From NCBI RefSeq assembly GCF_947501785.1, contig NZ_CANMXB010000001.1, positions 868,001 to 932,000 of the forward strand: a DNA stretch of 64,000 nucleotides, written 5' to 3'. The stretch comes from an uncultured Litoreibacter sp. GTDB lineage: Bacteria > Pseudomonadota > Alphaproteobacteria > Rhodobacterales > Rhodobacteraceae. Below the pieces are notes generated by a model. That model searched no databases and had not been told where the DNA came from. It saw only the letters and a program-made list of their open reading frames with translations. How positions within the stretch are numbered: position 1 is the first letter of the stretch; every line of letters begins with the position of its first letter. Positions 17,101 through 26,299 of the stretch are shown here, piece after piece. A program made the position numbers and the translations under genes.

Positions 17101-18473
17101 TGAACGCACCGTTTGACATCCCCAACCTGAGCGACCCCATTGATAGCGAATGGGCGCGGGTGCACCTGATGCTCAGCATCTCGGAGGCCGCGCGGACCCG
17201 CGACCACCTTGATGACGGGTTTGCGGAGCGGTTCGACAAAGTGTCAGCGCTGGTCACGACCGCGCGCAATGGCGGCAGTTGGGCCGTGCTGCGCGACGTG
17301 CTGAGCGAAGACCATCAGGGCGAATTGACGACGCTGGATGTCGACCTGATGAGCCTGGCTTTGGCCCCTGTTGCCAACCCGGCATTGGGGCCGCGCATTC
17401 AGTCGCTGCAACCGCAGCTGGCCAGCCCATGGCCCGGCCTTCCGCTGATCCAGGAGCTGTTGATGCTGGATGGCGGCGCGGATCTTGGGCTGCTGTTTTC
17501 GTCTCTCACCCCAACGTCGACCCTTGTGGCCAGCGGGTTGATCCGCGTAGAGGGCCACACGCCGCAACAGATGATCCGTCCCGGCCCTGCGTTGATCCGC
17601 ACCATGCTGGGACGTGACCCGGAACTGGCCCCCCCACCCGGAGCCAGCCTGTCGGACCGCCGCGGGCAATGGGATCAGCTGGTATTGCCGAATGAGACAT
17701 TGGCGCAGCTGAAAGACTTCGCCGGTTGGGTGGAAAACGGCGGTAAGGTCACCCGCGACTGGGGAGGCAAACAGGGCTACGGCCCGCTGGCACTGTTCTC
17801 GGGCGCGTCGGGCACCGGCAAAAGCTTCGCGGCCTCGGTGCTGGTCACCGAGCTTGCAACGCGCACCGGGCATCCTTGGGCGCTCTACTCGCTCGATCTG
17901 GGGCGCATCATGTCGAAATATGTGGGCGAGACGGAAGCCAACCTGAACGCGCTTCTTGACAGCCTAGAAGGCCGCCGCGCTGTGCTGCAGATTGATGAAG
18001 CCGACGGGCTGCTGGGCAAACGCGGCGAGGTGTCGGACGCTCGCGACCGCTATGCCAACCTTGAAGTCAGCCATATGCTGGCGCGATTTGAACGTCACGC
18101 TGGCCCTGTCATTCTGACGACCAACCTGCGCACCAATGTGGACAGCGCCTTTTTGCGCCGGTTCCAGTTGGTCATTGATTTCCCCACGCCCGATGCGCAG
18201 GCGCGCACGGCGTTGTGGCGCGTTCTGCTCCCTCCCCGAGCTCCCGTCTCTGAACGCGTCGATCTGGACCTGCTGGGCGAGGCCGTGCGTCTGTCCGGCG
18301 GGTCCATACACAACGCGGCCACCTATGCGGCCGTCTTGGCCGCGACCGAAGGCGTCGATCTGGACCTGCCCCATGTCGCCCGCGCCGTCTGGGCGGAGCT
18401 GACCAAGGACGCGCGGCAAGTGCGCCGGTCCGAGGTGGGCTTTCTCGCAGAGTTTTTGGAGGAGGCCGCATGA
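17100..18473 (+). CDS. eCIS AAA+ ATPase (Afp15/Pvc15-like)
   Basis: This is a single-ring AAA+ ATPase found in nearly all eCIS loci and thought to help assembly or cargo loading. The 457-residue product has an N-terminal region of about 200 residues without an obvious motif, then the AAA domain: Walker A GASGTGKS (235-242), pore-loop-like KYVGETEANL, Walker B VLQIDE (295-300), sensor-1 N342 in LTTN and arginine fingers in FLRRFQ (351-356), followed by a small helical lid. All catalytic residues are present. It overlaps its upstream neighbour by one base and its downstream neighbour by 4 bp, so translation is coupled. Confidence 0.93.
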   Translation: MNAPFDIPNLSDPIDSEWARVHLMLSISEAARTRDHLDDGFAERFDKVSALVTTARNGGSWAVLRDVLSEDHQGELTTLDVDLMSLALAPVANPALGPRIQSLQPQLASPWPGLPLIQELLMLDGGADLGLLFSSLTPTSTLVASGLIRVEGHTPQQMIRPGPALIRTMLGRDPELAPPPGASLSDRRGQWDQLVLPNETLAQLKDFAGWVENGGKVTRDWGGKQGYGPLALFSGASGTGKSFAASVLVTELATRTGHPWALYSLDLGRIMSKYVGETEANLNALLDSLEGRRAVLQIDEADGLLGKRGEVSDARDRYANLEVSHMLARFERHAGPVILTTNLRTNVDSAFLRRFQLVIDFPTPDAQARTALWRVLLPPRAPVSERVDLDLLGEAVRLSGGSIHNAATYAAVLAATEGVDLDLPHVARAVWAELTKDARQVRRSEVGFLAEFLEEAA

Positions 18474-18679
18474 GGCTGAAACGGCTCACACTCACCCTGC
18501 CCGCCCATATGCGCCACACCGCACATCACGATGCGCGCGCATTAGGTGAGGCCGTCGCCAAGGCTTTGGCCAAGGGACAGCGCGCCGATGGGCCAATCAC
18601 AGTACAAAGCGGTCCGCGCGGGTCAGTGCTGGCCAATCAGGTCACGGGTCGCATGAAAGGCGGGCGTCATGGCGGTTGA
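18470..18679 (+). CDS. Small basic eCIS-cluster protein, function unknown
   Basis: This 69-residue reading frame starts in an ATGA overlap with the ATPase stop and ends 11 bp inside the next gene, so it sits in the coupled gene chain with no room for another gene. It begins MRLKRLTLTLPAHMRHTAHH and is rich in His, Arg and Lys, with a helical centre (ALGEAVAKALAKG). I do not recognise a family. The N-terminal pattern of alternating hydrophobic and basic residues followed by HAR and a helix could fit a small hub or chaperone component. The tight overlaps are the main reason to accept it. Confidence 0.65.
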   Translation: MRLKRLTLTLPAHMRHTAHHDARALGEAVAKALAKGQRADGPITVQSGPRGSVLANQVTGRMKGGRHGG

Positions 18680-19298
18680 AACACGCGGCATGCTGTTTGA
18701 ATACGGGCTGAGCCTGCCGCCGTTGGCGTTGGTGTTCAAATTCAACCCGCAAGACATTTCGCGGTCGCGCACGGTGACCGTCAAAACCGGCGACGCGCCG
18801 GGGTCACGTGGCGGGTATGACTTTGTGTCTCCCCTTGAGACGGGCCGCGTCAGCCAAGGGGTCGAGATGCAGGCCGAAAGCTTCTCCATCGACATCATGC
18901 TGGACGCCACGGATGAACTGAACGACGGCGACGGCATTGCCAAGACTTTCGGCGTACAGCCGCAAATCGACACGCTGCGATCGATGGCGGAACCCAAGAC
19001 GCAAGGCCCCAGCGGCGTGAAGGTGCTGTCCTCCCTCGGCATGCATGGCGCGCGGGCTTTCGAACGGCAGGAAGTCGCCTCGGTCCTGATCTTTGCCTGG
19101 GGGATGCAGCTGCTGCCGGTGTTTCTGACCGGCGTCACCCAGAAGGAGGTGTTGCACCTGCCCAACCTGATGCCCTACCGCGCCGATATGGGGCTGACGT
19201 TCCAGGTGATCGAAAGCGCCAACCCCTTCTTCATGGCCGACAAAGTGCGTCAGACCATGGGCACTGCGTTGAACCTTGTCAGCGGCATGGGGGCATAG
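18669..19298 (+). CDS. CIS tube-like hub adaptor (Afp7-like)
   Basis: This 209-residue protein belongs to the contractile-injection-system tube/adaptor group (Afp7/Pvc7 N-terminal type), which forms a ring between the hub and the first tube layer. Typical features are the N-terminal LVFKFNPQDISRSRTV, SPLETGRVSQGVEMQAESFSIDIMLDATDE and a C-terminal MPYRADMGLTFQVIESANPF. In Afp7 a LysM domain follows in the same chain; here it is encoded by the next gene, so the two appear to be a split version. It overlaps the 69-residue gene by 11 bp. Confidence 0.82.
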   Translation: MAVETRGMLFEYGLSLPPLALVFKFNPQDISRSRTVTVKTGDAPGSRGGYDFVSPLETGRVSQGVEMQAESFSIDIMLDATDELNDGDGIAKTFGVQPQIDTLRSMAEPKTQGPSGVKVLSSLGMHGARAFERQEVASVLIFAWGMQLLPVFLTGVTQKEVLHLPNLMPYRADMGLTFQVIESANPFFMADKVRQTMGTALNLVSGMGA

Positions 19299-19302
19299 GC
19301 GG

Positions 19303-19638
19303 ATGGCATTTTTCAAAGGCAGCTACTACGAAACCACGGCGATTTTTGAGGCACCCGAGGACGGCACCCGCGGGTTCCGGGGCCTGCGGGGCCGCGCGAT
19401 TGCCAACCCCGAGCCTATCCTCGAGCACGGCGTCAACGTGGGCGACCGGCTGGACCAGCTGGGGCAGGAATATTACGCCAACCCGCGCGACTGGCGCAGG
19501 CTGGCTGATTGCAACGCGGATGTGCTGTTTCCGGAGGATCTAATCTACGGGCCGGACGGGCATCCTGACCAGCGCTCTGTCGCTGCTGAGAAAACCGGTC
19601 GCTTGATGCTGGTGCCCCGCCGGCGGGAGGTGCGCTGA
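19303..19638 (+). CDS. LysM-like baseplate adaptor
   Basis: This 111-residue protein carries a LysM-like fold (VNVGDRLDQLGQEYYANPRDWRRLADCNADVLFPEDLIYG, residues about 46-85, given here as family-typical blocks VNVGDRLDQLGQEYY and RDWRRLADCN). Such small LysM proteins, as in T4 gp53 and P2 gpX, link hub and wedges. The start is placed at ATG 19303, 4 bp after the upstream stop, because a further-upstream start at 19276 would run into the previous gene. Its stop overlaps the next start (TGATG). Confidence 0.83.
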   Translation: MAFFKGSYYETTAIFEAPEDGTRGFRGLRGRAIANPEPILEHGVNVGDRLDQLGQEYYANPRDWRRLADCNADVLFPEDLIYGPDGHPDQRSVAAEKTGRLMLVPRRREVR

Positions 19639-20807
19639 TGGGACTGTTGGACCAGCTTCTGGATCCCGGGTTTCGGCAGGCGGCTTCCGTTCTGGTGGAG
19701 GTCGGGCAATCCAAATCCGAGCTTGGCGACTTGGCAATGCTCATCTCCGAGATTGAGGTTCAAGTCGGGCGCGTCGAGGCCGCGAGCGCCACGATCACCA
19801 TTGACGACCGGCGCGACACCGATGGCACCTGGATGGCCAGCGACAGCGGATTGTTTGCGCGATGGGAACCCATCGTGATTTCTGCCGACTTTCAAACCCA
19901 TATCGAGGAAGTATTCCGCGGCTACATCACCGAATTAAAGCCGACCTTTCCGCAAAACGGTGGCGAGGCGAAGCTGGTGGTGACCTGTCAGGACAGCTCG
20001 GTCGCGTTGAGCCGGGAACATATGCGCCGCGTCTGGGGAGACGAAGACACGCCAATCTCGGACCGCGACATCTTGATTGAGCTGCTGAGCCCCCTGCCGC
20101 TCAGCGCCTCTTCCGGGCCCGACGGGCAATCCAGCCGCGCCTTGTCACAGGATGGCACCCCAATTGTGTTTCTAAAGGAGCGCGCCAAAGCCAACGGGTT
20201 TGAGCTGATCTTCAACGGCGAGGACGTGTATTTCGGCCCGATGCAATTGGAGGGCGAGCCGCAATCGACCATTATGGTCTATGCGGGCAGCGCCACGAAT
20301 TGCCTCAACTTCTCGGTCACTGACGATGCGCAGAAAGCTGACAGCGTGGTCTATGAGCTGGCCCCGCGTGAGGAAGGCGACGAGCCGGTGGTCAACGAAG
20401 TTGGGCCGGACTTGCCTTTGCTGGCGGCGGAACCCGCCGCGGCCGAGGGGGCGGGATTGGGTACACCATCCGTTGCACGCATCAAAGGCGAAGGCGACGA
20501 GACCGAGGAAGAAGTGGCCGCCCGCGCGGTGGGTGTTGCCAATGAAAACTCGTTCCGCGTCAAGGCCAGCGGCGAGCTGGACGGCGCGCTTTACGGCCAT
20601 GTGCTGCGGGTCGGCAAATTGGTGAAGGTCGACGGCGTCGGCACCCGCAACGGCGGCATCTACTATGTCGACAGCGTGGCGCACAAATTCACGCAAGACG
20701 GCTACCGGCAGAATTTCCAGCTGATCCGCAACGGCGTAGGCGAAACCGACGCGCTGGGCACACCGCCACTGTCCAACGTCATCTCAGCCATCTCAAGTTT
20801 GTTTTAG
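19638..20807 (+). CDS. gp27-like baseplate hub protein
   Basis: This 389-residue protein is of the phage late-control D/T4 gp27 type, which trimerises to form the hub below the tube; together with the next gene it corresponds to the fused VgrG/Afp8. Blocks include SEIEVQVGRVEAASATITIDD, FRGYITELKPTFPQ and a C-terminal VDSVAHKFTQDGYRQNFQLIRNG. Between about residues 240 and 280 there is a Pro/Ala/Glu-rich insert (LAAEPAAAEGAG) that looks like a flexible surface loop. It overlaps the LysM gene by one base and ends 9 bp before the spike gene. Confidence 0.87.
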   Translation: MGLLDQLLDPGFRQAASVLVEVGQSKSELGDLAMLISEIEVQVGRVEAASATITIDDRRDTDGTWMASDSGLFARWEPIVISADFQTHIEEVFRGYITELKPTFPQNGGEAKLVVTCQDSSVALSREHMRRVWGDEDTPISDRDILIELLSPLPLSASSGPDGQSSRALSQDGTPIVFLKERAKANGFELIFNGEDVYFGPMQLEGEPQSTIMVYAGSATNCLNFSVTDDAQKADSVVYELAPREEGDEPVVNEVGPDLPLLAAEPAAAEGAGLGTPSVARIKGEGDETEEEVAARAVGVANENSFRVKASGELDGALYGHVLRVGKLVKVDGVGTRNGGIYYVDSVAHKFTQDGYRQNFQLIRNGVGETDALGTPPLSNVISAISSLF

Positions 20808-20816
20808 GGGACCAAT

Positions 20817-21650
20817 ATGAGCGAAGTGATGCAAGCCCTGGAACGCACGATCCGCCAGCAGCGGACCAAGAACTTCGGCAAATACCGCGCGTTTATTGTC
20901 GATGTTGAAGACCCGGACCTGCGCGGGCGGTGCAAGCTCAAGATCCCCTCCGTGCTTGGCGAAGAGATCAGCGACTGGGCCTTGCCCGTGGTGCCATATG
21001 GCGGCGGCGAAGGGTTCGGGATGCTGGCGGTGCCTCCGGTGGGCTCGCAGGTTGTGGCGGAGTTTCTGGAAGGCGACCCCTCCAGCCCGATGTGGACCGG
21101 CACGTTCTGGCGCAGTGCATCCGAGGTGCCGCCCGAACATGGCGACGCGGACGGGCAGCCTTTGAAATTCTTCAAGACCGAGTCCGGCCATGTACTCAGC
21201 TTCAACGACACCGAAGGTGAAGAGGCTGTGACCTTAACCACGGCAACCGAGGCCGAGATATTGATGGACCCGGACGGGTCAATCCTGCTGACCGACAAAG
21301 AAGGCGCGACCGTGACCTTGGACGCGGCGGGCGGCGAGCTGACCGTGGCGGATGCCAACGGCAATTCGATCGTAATGTCCTCCTCCGGCATCACCTGCAC
21401 GGATGCCAACGGCAACGAGATCACCGCAGCTGGATCAGGGGTAGAAATCAAATCGTCTGCCACCGTCAATATTGAAGGCTCGATGGTGACTGTGGCTGGG
21501 TCCGGCGGCGAGCCGCTGATCAAGGGGTCGACCTTCCTGTCGCTGTTCAATTCGCACACTCACCCGACCGCCGCCCCCGGCGCGCCGACCGCGCCGCCGA
21601 TGGTGCCCCTGACCCCGTCGGTCCTGACCACCAAGAGCACGGCAAGCTGA
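20817..21650 (+). CDS. gp5/VgrG-like spike protein with HxH tip
   Basis: This 277-residue protein is the membrane-piercing spike. An OB-fold (RAFIVDVEDPDLRGRCKLKI, then PPVGSQVVAEFLEGDPSSPMW) is followed by a repetitive beta-helix region rich in Asp, Gly, Thr and Val (residues about 130-230) and a short tip with H247 and H249 in SHTHPTAAPGAPTAPP. An HxH at the apex binds iron in P2 gpV-type spikes. No lysozyme domain is present, unlike T4 gp5. I found no separate PAAR gene in the cluster, so this chain may form its own metal-tipped point. Confidence 0.88.
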   Translation: MSEVMQALERTIRQQRTKNFGKYRAFIVDVEDPDLRGRCKLKIPSVLGEEISDWALPVVPYGGGEGFGMLAVPPVGSQVVAEFLEGDPSSPMWTGTFWRSASEVPPEHGDADGQPLKFFKTESGHVLSFNDTEGEEAVTLTTATEAEILMDPDGSILLTDKEGATVTLDAAGGELTVADANGNSIVMSSSGITCTDANGNEITAAGSGVEIKSSATVNIEGSMVTVAGSGGEPLIKGSTFLSLFNSHTHPTAAPGAPTAPPMVPLTPSVLTTKSTAS

Positions 21651-22054
21651 TGGCTGATTTTGAAACCCAACTGCCGCGCACCAGCTACATGGCCTTCCCG
21701 TTCCGGATGACTTTGAACGGCGCGCAGAGCGTGGCGCGGTTTGACCATATCCGCCAGCAGGTGGAACAGGTGCTGTTCACCTCGCCGGGTGAACGGGTGT
21801 TCCGACCCGAATACGGGTTCGGCGCGCGGCAAAATGTGTTCGAGCCGAACTCCACCACGCTGTGGGAATTCGCCCAGAACCGGCTGTATGGCGCCTTGGC
21901 CGAAGCCTTGGCAGGCGAAGTGGACCCCAAAACCATTCGCGTGGATGTGGGTGCCCCGCCAGATGCGCCGGAAGTATTGTTGGTTCAGATCAGCTACACG
22001 ATTGCCGCCCTTGCCCGCGAGGAAACCCACACATTCGAGGTGACCAATGGCTGA
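21650..22054 (+). CDS. gp25-like baseplate wedge protein (Afp9)
   Basis: This 134-residue protein matches the gp25/Afp9 family that sits at the inner baseplate and nucleates the sheath. The family block is clear: VEQVLFTSPGERVFRPEYG followed by GARQNVFEPN. Length is standard. Its ATG overlaps the spike stop by one base, and its stop overlaps the next gene by 8 bp. Confidence 0.92.
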   Translation: MADFETQLPRTSYMAFPFRMTLNGAQSVARFDHIRQQVEQVLFTSPGERVFRPEYGFGARQNVFEPNSTTLWEFAQNRLYGALAEALAGEVDPKTIRVDVGAPPDAPEVLLVQISYTIAALAREETHTFEVTNG

Positions 22055-23252
22055 GCTGGCCCCACCCTCCCTCGTCTTTGACGGCACCTGCCCCGACTGC
22101 GGCGAACGCCAGCAGGTTCTGCCTTTGCCGATCCCCGGCGTGGAGGATGACTTCGATTGGAAGGTGCGCGACTATGACAGCTACCGGCTGTTCATGATGC
22201 AGGAGCTCGCCAGCCGGTTCCCCGACCGTCGCCGCTGGACCAGCGCGGATATGGAAGTGGTCATCGTGGAACTGTTGTCGGCGGCTTTGGACCGCGCCTC
22301 CCACGCCATGGACCGGGTGCAGGCAGAACGGTACCTAGACACCGCGCGTCGCCCTGAAAGCGTCCGGCGTTTGTTACAAATGATCGGCTGGCAGGCGGAT
22401 GCAGGCGTGATGGAGCGCGCGCGTGCCGAATATGTGGGGGCTGATATCCCTACAGACGCCGAAGCGCTGGAGCGCTATTGGCAACGTCACCCCTCTGCCA
22501 TGGAAGCGGCCCGCTATGAGGGCCCGCATCAAATCGCCGAACAGCACCGCATGGTGACGCTGCAGGATCACGCCGACATGATGCAGCGCCACCCGCTTTG
22601 TGCCTTGGCGCAGGCGCGCATGGTGTGGTCGGGCGCGTGGCATACGATCCTTGTTTCGGCCTTGCTGGAAGACGCCCTGCCTCTGGACACCCCCATTCAT
22701 GACGGCGAGGACGACGCGGATGCGCCCACGCTGATGCGGCGCGAATTGTGGGATCAGGTGGTGGCGTTTCACAACGCACGCAACTTGCCCATCCCGCCAG
22801 TGACCGCGGCTCTGTCAGGCCGGACCATCCTGCGCACCATGATCGAACAGTACCGCATGATCGGCTCCGAGGTCTTTCTGGAGGGCGCGCGGGCTGCGCC
22901 GATCACCGTGTCGATCTCGATCCGCGCCAAGTCGGGTTACTTCCGGTCCGAGCTGCGCCAAGCCGTGGCCGCCGTGTTCACCTCAGATCAAGGCGGGTTC
23001 TTTGAACCCGGCCGTTTGGGGTTTGGCGCGCCGCTTTACGCCTCGGACGTGATTGACGCCACGATGCAGATCGAGGGCGTGGCCGTGGCCTGCCTCAACC
23101 TGTTCCGCCGCACGGGGCGTGGGCAGGAAGACCAGTCCAGCGAAGGCATCATAATCGTCGAGGATGACGAATACATCCAATGCCTCAATGACCCGCGCGC
23201 GCCAGAGCATGGCACGCTCAGGATCACCGTCCAAGGGGGAGAGACCGGATGA
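22047..23252 (+). CDS. Baseplate wedge protein, gp6/Afp11-like
   Basis: This 401-residue protein is a wedge component of the gp6/baseplate-J group. The N-terminal part has DFDWKVRDYDSYRLFMMQEL, and MDRVQAERYLDTARRPESV, the pattern of Afp11-type proteins, and the C-terminal part carries SISIRAKSGYFRSELRQAV and ADVIDATMQIEGV-like strands expected for baseplate J. A single CPDC near residue 14 could bind metal with a partner chain. It overlaps gp25 by 8 bp and the next gene by 4 bp. The pairing with the 1016-residue protein resembles the Afp11/Afp12 pair. Confidence 0.8.
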   Translation: MAELAPPSLVFDGTCPDCGERQQVLPLPIPGVEDDFDWKVRDYDSYRLFMMQELASRFPDRRRWTSADMEVVIVELLSAALDRASHAMDRVQAERYLDTARRPESVRRLLQMIGWQADAGVMERARAEYVGADIPTDAEALERYWQRHPSAMEAARYEGPHQIAEQHRMVTLQDHADMMQRHPLCALAQARMVWSGAWHTILVSALLEDALPLDTPIHDGEDDADAPTLMRRELWDQVVAFHNARNLPIPPVTAALSGRTILRTMIEQYRMIGSEVFLEGARAAPITVSISIRAKSGYFRSELRQAVAAVFTSDQGGFFEPGRLGFGAPLYASDVIDATMQIEGVAVACLNLFRRTGRGQEDQSSEGIIIVEDDEYIQCLNDPRAPEHGTLRITVQGGETG

Positions 23253-26200
23253 GCACCCGCCCCGACCTGACCAGATGGAATCGCGCAGGCCTGCGCCGGT
23301 TTGACTATGTCGACGGCGATGCGGCGGTGTGGCTGGACAAGCTGCGCGCGGCCTTGGTCGGCATGTACGGCCGTGGGGCCGAGATGGACAGCCGCATGGC
23401 AGCCGATTTCGACAAGCTGTTCTTGGAGGAAACGCCCGAGCATGAGCGCGACGCGATTGATATCGAGGGGCTGCGCGCAGGCGTCTTGTGGCAACGGCTT
23501 CGCGAGACGATTCCGCCTGCGATCGATGAGGACGGCACGTCCCACAAGCTGGAAACCCGCGGACAGCGCAAGCTGCGGCTGGATGCGCAATACGGCGCGG
23601 CGGCTGATGGCGATCAGGCTTGGGAGATCATGCGGGCCTTTGCGCGGGCCACGCATGTCACCATGGGTCATCTCAACGCGTTCTCGAATGAAGGCTACCT
23701 GCGCACCGCCACCCAATGGGACAACCTGCGCCGCCTTGCGGCACTGGTGAATTACCAACCGACGCCTGCGGCCTCTGCCACCACCACTGTTGCCTTGTCG
23801 CTCAAACCAGCCCTTGATGTTGTCGAGGTCGCGGCCGGTCTGGCGATGAAGCACCAACCGCCCAAGGGCCAGCCGCTGATCTTTGAGACGATGAGCAAGC
23901 TGGTGGGGCACCCCGACCTGAACGCCGCCATGGTGGATGGGTGGGACGTCAATGGCGACCGGCTCAGGCCCGGCGATGCAGATTTGCGTTGGGAGATTGG
24001 CGAAAAGACGAACGTCGCGCCGGGTGACGTGGCCATCCTGACGGATGGGCGCAACGGCGCAGCTGGCACGGTCACCGGGTTTGAGCGCGACGCCGAAGAC
24101 GGCCCCGCCCGCGTGGACTTCGACGCCAAAGCGGTGCGCGCCTTCCGCACCACCTACCATGACGCGCGACTGCTGCTGGAACCCGCCGACCTGATCATTG
24201 GCGAACCGCGCCAGATTGACGGCTATACGATGCTGTACCTCGAGAAGCCCGCCGGGTTTCGCAAAGGCGATCTGGTGCTGATGCGACGCGAGGGAGAGCT
24301 GGATATGCCGATCCAGATCCTAGCCGCGAGCGGCTCGAAACTGCTGATCCAACCGAGCGAACCGCTGCAGGGCGTCATCGAAATCCTGCCGATGGCCCCG
24401 ATTGCCAAGGACAAGGAGACCGGCGCGTTCAACGCCACTGACGCGTTGACCATGTATTTCGCGACCTCACGCGGGCTGCGCATGTTCACGGCACATGCCG
24501 GCACACGGCGTAGCAGACGGACGCGGCGCATCGAGCTGCCCGTGCCAGAGCTGCGCGGCAAAGCGAGCCCGATTTATGAAAAGTCAGACGAGGACGGCTC
24601 TGGCATTGGGGCGCCAAGTGGTGTGTCATTTATCCCGTCTGACCCGTCCCTGAAACTGGCCTTCGCGCCCACCAGCGACGCCAAACCACTGCGTGCCAAA
24701 GTGGTCGGCGACCGCACAGTACTGGGTGGGGCTGCGCAAAACACGGTAGAGTTTTTGGGCAAGCCCCCCAAAGGCCTGACGGAAGGTGATTGGTTCGTTT
24801 CCCGCTCGATGACCAACGCAACCAGGCTGCGCCCGTTGCGGGTCCAAGGTGTGCGGCTGGGCACAGGGCTCTATTCGATCCTGTTTCATGACAGCGTCGG
24901 CCAGCCCGACCGGTTCGAATTCCTCGGGCCTATGAAAACCTCGGTCACCGCCGTCGGACATGGCCGCAACCCGGATACGTTTGGGGAGCCTGCAAAGATC
25001 ATGCTCTGTGGCCTGTCTGATGCCGCGACCGACATCTTACGCCCTGGCCGTCAGGTCATCATCAACGCCATTGAGAACGGGTTCAGCGAGGACGTGGCAG
25101 CAAGCCTTGTCACGATTGAACCACGCGGCGACGGCAAGGTGGAGATCACCCTTCAAGCCGAGCGAAGCTTCGACCATTTCACCAAGGGCGACACGGTGTT
25201 TCGAATGAACGCGGTCAAGATAAGCCACGGCGAAAGCAAGGGACCCAAAACGCTTGGGTCTGGCGACGGCGAACGACCGCGTCAGCATTTCACCTTGCAA
25301 GTGGGTGAGATCAGCCACGTGCCCTCACCAGTGTCTGAAAGTGGCGTTATCCCCGCTTTGGATGTGGCAGTGGACGGCGAGGTTTGGCCCTATGCCGATT
25401 ACATCGACCCCGCCGCCGAAGGCACGCGCAGCTGGTCCAGCACCTTGGGGGAGGACGGGTATCTGCGCATCCATTTCCGCCGTCGCCTGCCGACAGGCAC
25501 CAACAATGTCGGGCTGATCCGTCACCGGGTGGGTGTCGGCTTGAAAGGCAGCCGCATCCCGCCGTTCAGCTTCACGAAGCCGATGAAGAAGACGGCGTAT
25601 GTTTCTGAAATTCATCAACCTTTCTCCACATCGGGCGGTGCTGACCGAGAACCCGTCGAAAGTCTGCGCAGTTCTGCGCCCTCAAGGCTGTCCTCTAATG
25701 GCCGCGCGGTGTCGCTGCGCGATTTTGAGCGGCTGACGGCCCGGCACGCCTCGGTCTGGCGTGCGCGGGCTGAGGAAATCGCCACGGCCACCAGATCGCG
25801 CGAGATCATGATGACAATTGTTCCAGCCGGTGGTGCCGAGCTTGGGCTGCTGGAACATGATCTGCGCGCCGCCATTCTGGCGCGGGCCATCCCCGGCGTC
25901 GTACTCTCATTTCAGCCCTACACGCCTATCCTGCTGCGTTTTGCAGCGACCGTGCGCGCGGATCTGACCAGCTACGACCAAACGGACCTGCAGGGGGCCT
26001 GCGAGGACGCGCTGCGCGGGGCGTTTGCGCTGCAAGAACGCGACTTTGCGCAGCCTGCATACGTGTCCGAGGCTCTCGCGGCGCTGGAATCCGTTCATGG
26101 CATCGAAAACGCGATCATCAGTGGCTTTGACTATACCAGCCCCACCGGGATCGAGCCGCAAACCGTGGCCATCAATGATGGCACAATAGCCACCATCTTC

Positions 26201-26299
26201 CCGCGCCCCGAACAGGTCGCCCATATCGGTGACCTGTCCGAAGTCGGCGCAAATTCGGTGCTTATTACCGTGAAAGACATCCATGACCCAATCGATTGA
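23249..26299 (+). CDS. Large baseplate wedge protein (Afp12/baseplate J-like)
   Basis: This 1016-residue protein is probably the second wedge subunit. The N-terminal 180 residues are helical; residues about 180-700 contain several beta-rich modules with repeated strand patterns (for example NVAPGDVAILTDGRNGAAG and GFRKGDLVLMRREGELDMP); and the C-terminus (SLRDFERLTARHASVWRARA, then QDRDFAQPAYVSEALAALESV-like helices and VHGIENAIISGFDY) is typical of baseplate J proteins that bind gp25 and gp7. It overlaps both neighbours, by 4 bp upstream and 17 bp downstream. The family is clear from the C-terminus; the middle modules I do not recognise. Confidence 0.78.
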   Translation: MSTRPDLTRWNRAGLRRFDYVDGDAAVWLDKLRAALVGMYGRGAEMDSRMAADFDKLFLEETPEHERDAIDIEGLRAGVLWQRLRETIPPAIDEDGTSHKLETRGQRKLRLDAQYGAAADGDQAWEIMRAFARATHVTMGHLNAFSNEGYLRTATQWDNLRRLAALVNYQPTPAASATTTVALSLKPALDVVEVAAGLAMKHQPPKGQPLIFETMSKLVGHPDLNAAMVDGWDVNGDRLRPGDADLRWEIGEKTNVAPGDVAILTDGRNGAAGTVTGFERDAEDGPARVDFDAKAVRAFRTTYHDARLLLEPADLIIGEPRQIDGYTMLYLEKPAGFRKGDLVLMRREGELDMPIQILAASGSKLLIQPSEPLQGVIEILPMAPIAKDKETGAFNATDALTMYFATSRGLRMFTAHAGTRRSRRTRRIELPVPELRGKASPIYEKSDEDGSGIGAPSGVSFIPSDPSLKLAFAPTSDAKPLRAKVVGDRTVLGGAAQNTVEFLGKPPKGLTEGDWFVSRSMTNATRLRPLRVQGVRLGTGLYSILFHDSVGQPDRFEFLGPMKTSVTAVGHGRNPDTFGEPAKIMLCGLSDAATDILRPGRQVIINAIENGFSEDVAASLVTIEPRGDGKVEITLQAERSFDHFTKGDTVFRMNAVKISHGESKGPKTLGSGDGERPRQHFTLQVGEISHVPSPVSESGVIPALDVAVDGEVWPYADYIDPAAEGTRSWSSTLGEDGYLRIHFRRRLPTGTNNVGLIRHRVGVGLKGSRIPPFSFTKPMKKTAYVSEIHQPFSTSGGADREPVESLRSSAPSRLSSNGRAVSLRDFERLTARHASVWRARAEEIATATRSREIMMTIVPAGGAELGLLEHDLRAAILARAIPGVVLSFQPYTPILLRFAATVRADLTSYDQTDLQGACEDALRGAFALQERDFAQPAYVSEALAALESVHGIENAIISGFDYTSPTGIEPQTVAINDGTIATIFPRPEQVAHIGDLSEVGANSVLITVKDIHDPID

